From positions 1 to 15,475 of the forward strand of contig JAIYAJ010000256.1 in NCBI GenBank assembly GCA_027489105.1: a DNA stretch of 15,475 nt, given 5' to 3'. Of the stretch, positions 8,745 to 14,020 are shown piece by piece. The notes below the pieces were generated by a model. The model searched no databases, had not been told where the DNA came from, and saw only the letters and a list, made by a program, of their open reading frames with translations. Origin of the DNA: Zymomonas sp. Its GTDB lineage: Bacteria > Pseudomonadota > Alphaproteobacteria > Sphingomonadales > Sphingomonadaceae. Each line of letters begins with the position of its first letter. Positions within the stretch are counted from its first letter, which is position 1. The position numbers and the translations under genes were made by a program.

Positions 8745-9013
8745 GCGGCTGGCTGGCCTGGGCCTTCTCCAGCGGTCATGCCGCCGATCTCGTCCTGCTG
8801 GTCATCGCAGTCGAGTTTGTCTGGCTGGTCAGGGCGCGGAGCTGGCTCCTGGCTGACGCAGCATTGCGACTCTTGCCCGGAGCATTGATGATGGTGGCGC
8901 TGCGATTGTCGCTGGTCGATGCGCCTTGGCCGCTGATCGCGCTGACCCTGGCGGCGTCATTTCCAATCCACCTCGCCGACCTGAGCCGGCGAGGTGGATC
9001 GAAGGTCATTTGA
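8741..9013 (+). CDS. Small hydrophobic membrane protein, probable CTG start, coupled to tspO
   Basis: A 90-codon open frame runs without interruption from a CTG overlapping the tspO stop (CTGA) to the TGA at 9011-9013. An in-frame TAG sits immediately before the CTG, and no ATG, GTG or TTG occurs in the first 40 codons. If the gene is real it must start with CTG at 8741 or 8753. The product reads LSGWLAWAFSSGHAADLVLL, then EFVWLVRARSWLLADAALRLLPGALMMVALRLSLV, APWPLIALTLAASFPIHLADLSRRGG. This gives three hydrophobic helices with positive residues between them, as in a genuine small membrane protein. All upstream genes in this run are joined by 4-nt overlaps, and this one follows the rule. I cannot assign a family or function. 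It could instead be reached by a -1 frameshift from tspO, or be a gene that lost its start codon. Its last 8 nt overlap the convergent cytochrome gene. Confidence 0.6.
   Translation: MSGWLAWAFSSGHAADLVLLVIAVEFVWLVRARSWLLADAALRLLPGALMMVALRLSLVDAPWPLIALTLAASFPIHLADLSRRGGSKVI
8966..8999. terminator. Perfect 12-bp hairpin between convergent genes, terminator candidate
   Basis: ATCCACCTCGCC (8966-8977) and GGCGAGGTGGAT (8988-8999) pair perfectly around a 10-nt loop. The hairpin lies 6 bases past the cytochrome stop codon (9006, minus strand) and inside the last codons of the small plus-strand ORF. No T-run follows on either strand, so this is not a textbook intrinsic terminator. It could still stop or protect both converging transcripts, chiefly that of the cytochrome. 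On the plus strand the same bases encode the HLADLSRRGG tail. Confidence 0.5.
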
Positions 9014-9551
9014 GTGTTGCGAGATAGGCGATCACGTCGGCACGCTTCTGCGCATCGGGGATCCCGCTGAACGCCATCTTCGTGCCCGGCACGACACGCT
9101 GCGGGCCCTGCAGATACTGGAACAGCTTCTCGGGCGTCCATGTGATGCCGCTGTTCTTGTTGGCCGGCGAATAGCTGTAGTCTGCAACGCTGCCGGCCTT
9201 GCGGCCAACGACGCCGCCGAGATGCGGGCCGATCTTGTTCTGGACCGGGTCATGGCAGGTCTTGCAGGCAACGAAGGCCGCTTCGCCCTTCGTTGCGTCG
9301 CCGGTAAAGCTAGCGAGCTTGGTGCCGTCGGTGGTATCCGTATTGTCTGCCGCAGGTGCAGCTGCAGCTGCCGGCGCAGCCGCCGGTGCGGCCGTCGTGG
9401 CAGCCGGAGCGGCCGCATCGGTCGCGCTCGCCGTCGTCGTATCGGCAGCTTTCTCTTCGGTCTTGCTGGAACAGGCGGTCAGCGCCAAGGCGGAAACCGC
9501 AGCAAAAAAAGTTAGTCGACCAAAACGAACCATCGATTCAGATCGCATCAT
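9006..9551 (-). CDS. Lipoprotein-anchored class I cytochrome c
   Basis: This 181-aa protein is a c-type cytochrome with an N-terminal lipid anchor. The signal region FGRLTFFAAVSALALTAC ends in a lipobox (LTAC, Cys27). An Ala/Pro/Thr-rich linker of about 45 residues (30-75) leads into the haem domain (about 80-181). That domain has C96-x-x-C99-H100 (CKTCH), IGPHLGGVVGRKAG near 107-120 and the axial Met159 in GTKMAF, which are cytochrome c2/c550-like features. It probably carries electrons in the periplasm while tethered to a membrane. Beside a photosynthesis cluster it could donate to the reaction centre, as membrane-bound cytochrome cy does, or serve a terminal oxidase. I chose the ATG at 9551 because AGAGGAA (9556-9562) lies four bases upstream; ATGs at 9548 and 9533 are alternatives. 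It is convergent with the tspO run. Confidence 0.9.
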   Translation of the reverse strand: MMRSESMVRFGRLTFFAAVSALALTACSSKTEEKAADTTTASATDAAAPAATTAAPAAAPAAAAAPAADNTDTTDGTKLASFTGDATKGEAAFVACKTCHDPVQNKIGPHLGGVVGRKAGSVADYSYSPANKNSGITWTPEKLFQYLQGPQRVVPGTKMAFSGIPDAQKRADVIAYLATLK

Positions 9552-9584
9552 TTCGTTCCTCTTAGCAGCATGCTCCCCGCACAT

Positions 9585-9613
9585 ATTCTCTACCGGCGAA
9601 ATCAAAATGTCCA
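9585..9613 (-). promoter_or_regulatory. Candidate promoter of the cytochrome c gene
   Basis: On the minus strand TGGACA (9613-9608) matches the -35 consensus at 5 of 6 positions. After 17 bases GAGAAT (9590-9585) matches the -10 at 4 of 6. Transcription would start near 9578, about 27 nt ahead of the ATG at 9551, leaving room for the ribosome site at 9556-9562. No PpsR-like site is seen nearby. Confidence 0.4.
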
Positions 9614-10024
9614 TCGCTCTTTGCGTGCAGGGGAGCGAACTGCCGGTGTCCTCCAATTGCTTGAACTTGATGCCAGGCCTTTGCCTCGCAAGGCGGTAGA
9701 GCGGGAGAAGATCATTATTCGATAGAACTGCGACGTCGACTTGGATCGCATATCGCGCTTCGGTGCCGCGGCACGTCGCAGTCGATGTTCACAGGCGTAA
9801 GGGTCGTGAAATCTGCCCAACGAGCGCAAGAATGATTTGTGAATACAATATGTTATGGCGCCCTGAAACTGTCTCTCGGCTATCGTGGCGATAATCTTCT
9901 CCATAGCCCCAGGAGGTTTGAGCACAGTTGTTCTCTAAATGTTCTTGCGTTGTTGGGAGGTTTGTGGCTGCTTCTCCTCCGGATCGCGGCAAGGCCGCTG
10001 ATGAGACCTTACGGGGGAGCGGGA
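9614..10024. other. Gene-poor stretch between cytochrome c and the effector-like module, with inverted repeat
   Basis: About 410 nt without a convincing gene. Open frames on both strands here lack ribosome sites and recognisable residue patterns. A perfect 10-bp inverted repeat, ACTGCGACGT (9727-9736) and ACGTCGCAGT (9773-9782), encloses 36 nt. Its right arm overlaps the 12-bp palindrome GTGCCGCGGCAC (9763-9774). The promoter of the downstream gene should lie here, but I see no strong match. A strong ribosome-site-like AGGAGG at 9911-9916 precedes only a 6-codon frame. The frame of the downstream gene is open back to 9839; if used, that extension would add a hydrophobic segment (VLALLGGLWLLLLRI). 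Confidence 0.5.
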
Positions 10025-11065
10025 ATGGGCAGAGCAGGAGGAAATTCAGGATCGTCGAACTGGGAAAGCGCGAAGGCGGGATTGCGTGGGGTCGTGGACT
10101 CGGCACCGTTCGACTTGGGAGACTACACGCCTGCCGCGGCCAATGCGGTCATCGATGCGATCAGCGGAAAGTCGTTCCTCTCTGCTTTTGATCGGCGATT
10201 GAAGGCTGAGCGGGCGCAAAACCGCTATGATGAGGCAGTCCATCCTCAGGCGCGGGTGCTGGGCAAGGCAGGCGGGGCGATCGCTCAGATCGCCTTGCCC
10301 GGCTTTGCACTCGCCAATGCCGCGAGGGCAAAGCGAATGGCGGTTGCGACGCGATTGCTGGCAAGCGAAGCAGGTAAGCTCGCCGGGATCGGGGCGGGCG
10401 CCGGCGTGGGCACACAGGGCGTGGTGGATGTCGTGCGGGGGAAGCGTGGGTCTCTTGGCGAATATGCGGGAAGCGCAGTCGGCGGTGCCGCAGGGGTGGC
10501 GGCCGCTCTTGCGGGCAGGCCGCAATATGTCGGCGCGGTAACCGGGGGCGTCGCAGCCGGCGTTGAGGATCTTTTGGATCACGGGATGGGATCGCGCCAG
10601 GATCTGCTCCGTTTGGCCGACAAGATAAGTGGAGGTGCGGCAGACGGCAATCTTGCAGTGCTTCCAGCCTTCGGGCTTATGCGGAGGGTCGAGAAGGTCA
10701 CGCCCAAGAAGAAGGGCGAGTTGGGCGAAAAGCTCGCTCGACAGCGGACGCGGTTGCGAGGCGAAAGCATCACCCCAGGGCCGCGACGGCAATATCTCCA
10801 GAACGGCGGGTACACCGTAGTCGATCATCGGACCGGGACAGGCGCCGCGGCCGGAATAGTCGAAGCCAAGTTCGGAGCAAGCCACGCCAAGAAGGGGCTC
10901 AGCCGTCGACAATCGACAGCCAGAGAGGAATATGGAGATCTATACCGCGTCGACCATTTTCTGCCGCGCGATATTCTCGCCGGCGCGTCCGTCCCCGCTG
11001 GCTCGATCCTTTATCGGGTTCCGTTGAGGGATCAATCGGGGAAGCCTGCCAAGAAGGGGAAATAG
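10025..11065 (+). CDS. Putative effector/toxin-like protein with a C-terminal PD-(D/E)xK-like nuclease domain
   Basis: I do not recognise a named family. The 346-aa product has a Gly/Ala-rich helical N-terminal two thirds (about 15-225): DYTPAAANAVIDAISG near 33, then repeated small-residue segments such as GKLAGIGAGAGVGTQGVVD and GSAVGGAAGVAAALAG. The C-terminal 120 residues have the layout of a PD-(D/E)xK nuclease. A helix carries GELGEKLAR (231-239), then come YTVVDH with Asp267, GIVEAKFG with E280-x-K282, and LSRRQ with Gln296. Conserved-looking YRVDHFLPRD follows (307-316). In polymorphic toxins such a domain sits at the C-terminus behind a delivery region, as here. The ATG at 10025 has a purine-rich GGGGGAGC stretch at 10013-10020; an ATG at 10001 and the GTG at 9839 are alternatives. 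The partner gene follows after 2 nt. Alternatively it could be a phage-type or DNA-handling protein. The nuclease call comes from motifs only. Confidence 0.6.
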   Translation: MGRAGGNSGSSNWESAKAGLRGVVDSAPFDLGDYTPAAANAVIDAISGKSFLSAFDRRLKAERAQNRYDEAVHPQARVLGKAGGAIAQIALPGFALANAARAKRMAVATRLLASEAGKLAGIGAGAGVGTQGVVDVVRGKRGSLGEYAGSAVGGAAGVAAALAGRPQYVGAVTGGVAAGVEDLLDHGMGSRQDLLRLADKISGGAADGNLAVLPAFGLMRRVEKVTPKKKGELGEKLARQRTRLRGESITPGPRRQYLQNGGYTVVDHRTGTGAAAGIVEAKFGASHAKKGLSRRQSTAREEYGDLYRVDHFLPRDILAGASVPAGSILYRVPLRDQSGKPAKKGK

Positions 11066-11067
11066 TC

Positions 11068-11739
11068 ATGAGCGTGCATGATAGCTGGATCGCGGTCCGC
11101 GACCTTCCCGGAGAGGCCCTGCTCGACATGCTCGGGCTGGAGGAGACGGGTAAGGAGGATGTCGCTGCTTGTGCGGCGGACCCCTATGCCTGGGGCCGGA
11201 CCGAGGCGGGCTGGACGGTGCTCTATGCCAATTTCAATGGCCTCGCCCATCCCGACAATCTGCGCGAGCTGTCGGGCCACGGCACGGTCATGGCCTGCGA
11301 CTATCAGGATCAGGTCGATACGCTCAGCGGGCTGATGATCGCCGTGCGCGACGGCGAGACGCTCTGGAAGATCGATGTCGTGGGAGACGTGCTGGAAACA
11401 GAAGGGGCGCTTCCGCCCGAGTTCGGCCCCATCCGTGATCGGCTGAAAGCGCTCGATGACGCCGATCCCGACACAGCCTATCTCTGGGATATTCCGATCG
11501 AGCTGGGCGAGGCGCTCTGCGGGTTCAACCCGTTCAAGAGCGAAACGCAGTTCCGGTCGCTGCGTCCGCGCAAGGGTTCGACCTGGCACAGGTCGCTCAC
11601 TCTGGCGGAGCACCGGAGTTACCCCGAGCCGCCGAAGTCTTCCTCCAATAATGTCCTGTGGGAGTTGGGCAGATATATGCTCTGGTGGATATTGGGTCTG
11701 GTCGCGTTTATCGCGCTCTTGAATTTGGCAGACAGATAG
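11068..11739 (+). CDS. Unrecognised protein with C-terminal membrane anchor; possible immunity partner
   Basis: The 223-aa product has an acidic soluble part (1-190) and one C-terminal transmembrane helix (about 198-219, WELGRYMLWWILGLVAFIALLNL) followed by ADR. It has no signal peptide, so the soluble part should stay in the cytoplasm with the tail in the inner membrane. The soluble region is rich in Asp, Glu and Trp (AWGRTEAGWTVLYANFNGLA near 41-60; WDIPIELGEALCGFNPF near 140-156), as is common in immunity proteins, but I cannot match it to a family. It starts 2 nt after the previous stop, with AAGGGGA at 11054-11060, so the two genes are surely co-translated. A small acidic gene directly behind a nuclease-like gene is the usual toxin-immunity order. 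The role is inferred from position. Confidence 0.6.
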   Translation: MSVHDSWIAVRDLPGEALLDMLGLEETGKEDVAACAADPYAWGRTEAGWTVLYANFNGLAHPDNLRELSGHGTVMACDYQDQVDTLSGLMIAVRDGETLWKIDVVGDVLETEGALPPEFGPIRDRLKALDDADPDTAYLWDIPIELGEALCGFNPFKSETQFRSLRPRKGSTWHRSLTLAEHRSYPEPPKSSSNNVLWELGRYMLWWILGLVAFIALLNLADR

Positions 11740-11776
11740 CGCTGCCTCGATGTCAGCCCAACTGCGCACTGCACAT

Positions 11777-11795
11777 GATAATGACTGGCAATAGC
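11777..11795 (+). promoter_or_regulatory. Fur-box-like sequence upstream of the TonB receptor gene
   Basis: GATAATGACTGGCAATAGC matches the classical 19-bp Fur consensus at 13 positions, including the whole first GATAATGA. It lies 48 nt ahead of the receptor ATG in the 104-nt gap after the effector-like module, where a promoter would be expected. The match is moderate. Alphaproteobacteria may use other iron regulators, so this is tentative. Confidence 0.35.
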
Positions 11796-11843
11796 GGGGA
11801 ATGATCGCTATGGGCCGCTCCGACTTGGCGTTGGGGAGGCGAA

Positions 11844-13925
11844 ATGAGTCGCGCGTTTCTGGTGTGCTGTGCTGCTTTGTCCGTTCCCGCAATGGCAGCG
11901 GAGGCGGATGATGTGGACCGGGGCGACGGCCGGACGATCATCGTCACCGGCAAGGCGGTCGGCTACAAGGCCGACGACACCGCCACCGCGACCAAGACCG
12001 ACACCCCGCTGATCGACGTGCCGCAGACCGTCTCGGTGGTCACCCGCGCGCGGATCGACGATCAGGCGCTACGCAGCATGGCCGACGTGCTGCGCTACGT
12101 CCCCGGCACGACCGTGGGGCAGGGCGAAGGCAATCGCGACCAGATCACGCTGCGCGGGCAGAACACGACCGCCGATTTCTTCCTCGATGGCGTCCGCGAC
12201 GACGTTCAATATTATCGCAGCCTCTACAATATCGAGCGTGTCGAGATATTGAAGGGACCGTCCGCGCTGACCTTCGGGCGCGGCGGCAGCGGCGGCGTGG
12301 TCAACCGGGTCCAGAAGACCCCCACGGCCGATCTTCTTCGCGCGACGGCAGAAGGCAGCGTCAACAGCTTCGGCGCCTGGGACATCGCCGCCGACGTCAA
12401 CGCGCCCGTTGCCGACAATGCGGCGATCCGGATCAACGGCTTCTACGAAGAACTGAACAATCACCGCGACCGGTTCGATGGCGAGCGTTATGCCGTCAAT
12501 CCCTATGTGGCGGTCGATCTGGGCGCCTGGAAGCTCGGCCTGTCCTATGAATATGTGAACGACGACCGGGTGACCGATCGGGGCATCCCGTCGGTGGAGA
12601 CAGGGGCTGGGCGCCCCAACCGGCCCGTGCGCGGCCAGCGCGACACGTTCGTGGGTGTGCCAGACGCCAATCGCGCTGGGCTGGAGGCGCATATTGCCAA
12701 GGCCCGGCTCGACGGGGCACTGACCGACAGCCTCGATTGGTCGACGACCATCCTTTATGGCGATTACGACAAATATTACGACAATGTCTTCGCCAACGGC
12801 GCTGCAAAGTCGGACAGCGGCACCGTTCCCTTGTCGAGCTATGCCGACGCGACCACGCGACGGAATTTCATCGCCCAGTCCAACCTCGTCTGGAAATTCG
12901 CGCTCGGCGAGATCGGCAACACGTTGCTAGCCGGCGTCGAATATGGCGACCAGCGTTCCACCAACCAGCGCCGCAACGGCACCTTGTCGAACGCCGACTT
13001 CGATCTGTCGAACCCCGTCTATCCGACGGTCCGGTTCGGTGCGCTCGCCCGCGACACCAGGTCCGACGTCACCACATTGTCCGCCTATGTGCAGGACCAG
13101 ATCGCCTTCGGCGACCATGTCGATGTGGTGATCGGCTTGCGCTACGATCGCTTCCGGATCGAGGGCACCGATTTGATCGGAGCCGCCCCGCGCCCCTTCG
13201 CCCGCACCGACGAGAAGATCAGCCCGCGCCTGGGCCTGATCCTCAAACCGCGCGAAAACATGTCCTTTTACGGGAGCTTCAGCCGGTCCTTCCTTCCCCG
13301 GTCGGGCGATCAGTTCCTGAGCCTGACCGCCACCCAGTCGAACCTCGCTCCGGAACGCTTCACCAATTACGAAATCGGCGCGAAGTGGGACATCCAGCCC
13401 GATTTGAGCGCGACGCTCGCGCTGTTCCAGCTCGACCGGACCAATGCGACGACGCCCGATCCCGACAATGTCGCGGCCACTATAAACATCGGCGGTACGC
13501 GGACCAAGGGCGTGGAAGCGGCGATCACCGGCCGGATCGCGCCGGGCTGGCAGACCAGTGCCGCTTACAGCTATCAGGACGCCAAGCTGCGCGGGAACGG
13601 ATTCGTCCGGCTGGGGCAGGTGCCGCGCCATCAGGCGTCATTGTGGAACCGTTACGACGTCAACCCTCGCTTCGGCGTCGGTCTCGGCGTGATCCGGCAG
13701 TCGTCGCAATATGCCGCCATCCGGACGGTCCCGACCACCACGCGCCTGCCCGGCTTTACCCGGGTCGACGCGGCGCTGTTCCTCAAGGCCAGCGACCGCA
13801 TCGACGTCCAGCTCAACATCGAAAATCTGTTCGACGAGACCTATTTCTCGGACGCACACAACAACAACAACATCTCGACCGGTGCCCCGATCAACGGCCG
13901 GATCACCCTCCGCGTGAAGCTGTGA
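11844..13925 (+). CDS. TonB-dependent catecholate-type siderophore receptor (Fiu-like)
   Basis: Outer-membrane receptor that takes up ferric siderophores using TonB energy. The 693-aa protein has a short signal peptide ending AMA (cleavage after about residue 18). A TonB-box-like GRTIIVTGK lies near 29-37. The plug domain (about 50-160) contains DVPQTVSVVTRARIDDQ, DVLRYVPGT, ITLRGQNTTADFFLDGVRDD and RVEILKGPSALTFGRGGSGGVVNRV. A 22-strand barrel follows, ending NIENLFDETYFSDAHNNNN and a terminal strand RITLRVKL. The plug most resembles the Fiu/FhuA-like siderophore receptor group. GGGGAGG at 11833-11839 sets the ATG. A Fur-like box lies upstream and a hairpin downstream, so it appears to be a single-gene unit. 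The actual ligand cannot be told from sequence; catecholate specificity is a family-level guess. Confidence 0.92.
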   Translation: MSRAFLVCCAALSVPAMAAEADDVDRGDGRTIIVTGKAVGYKADDTATATKTDTPLIDVPQTVSVVTRARIDDQALRSMADVLRYVPGTTVGQGEGNRDQITLRGQNTTADFFLDGVRDDVQYYRSLYNIERVEILKGPSALTFGRGGSGGVVNRVQKTPTADLLRATAEGSVNSFGAWDIAADVNAPVADNAAIRINGFYEELNNHRDRFDGERYAVNPYVAVDLGAWKLGLSYEYVNDDRVTDRGIPSVETGAGRPNRPVRGQRDTFVGVPDANRAGLEAHIAKARLDGALTDSLDWSTTILYGDYDKYYDNVFANGAAKSDSGTVPLSSYADATTRRNFIAQSNLVWKFALGEIGNTLLAGVEYGDQRSTNQRRNGTLSNADFDLSNPVYPTVRFGALARDTRSDVTTLSAYVQDQIAFGDHVDVVIGLRYDRFRIEGTDLIGAAPRPFARTDEKISPRLGLILKPRENMSFYGSFSRSFLPRSGDQFLSLTATQSNLAPERFTNYEIGAKWDIQPDLSATLALFQLDRTNATTPDPDNVAATINIGGTRTKGVEAAITGRIAPGWQTSAAYSYQDAKLRGNGFVRLGQVPRHQASLWNRYDVNPRFGVGLGVIRQSSQYAAIRTVPTTTRLPGFTRVDAALFLKASDRIDVQLNIENLFDETYFSDAHNNNNISTGAPINGRITLRVKL

Positions 13926-13933
13926 CCGGCGGT

Positions 13934-13959
13934 GCCCATCCTCCTCGACGAGGGTGGGC
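13934..13959 (+). terminator. Hairpin after the TonB receptor gene, terminator candidate
   Basis: GCCCATCCTC (13934-13943) pairs with GAGGGTGGGC (13950-13959) over 10 bp with one G-T wobble and a 6-nt loop. It starts 8 nt past the receptor stop. No T-tract follows, but position and stability fit transcript termination or 3'-end protection before the photolyase gene. Confidence 0.5.
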
Positions 13960-14020
13960 GCTGCCGCGATACCCCGAGGGACAGGCTGCACAGCGGCACC
14001 CGCGCGCCTAGGTCTGGTCG

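Noticed and set aside
9602..9925. 107-residue minus-strand frame in the gap after the cytochrome gene
   Set aside because: It has no ribosome site and no recognisable pattern, and it overlaps the candidate cytochrome promoter.
9839..10024. GTG start at 9839 for the effector-like gene, adding a hydrophobic segment
   Set aside because: It has a weak ribosome site compared with the purine-rich stretch before the ATG at 10025. Not excluded, since the added segment could act as a membrane signal.
12737..14011. 424-residue plus-strand frame within the TonB receptor
   Set aside because: It is the second frame of the receptor gene, with an Arg/Pro-rich composition typical of GC-rich shadow frames.
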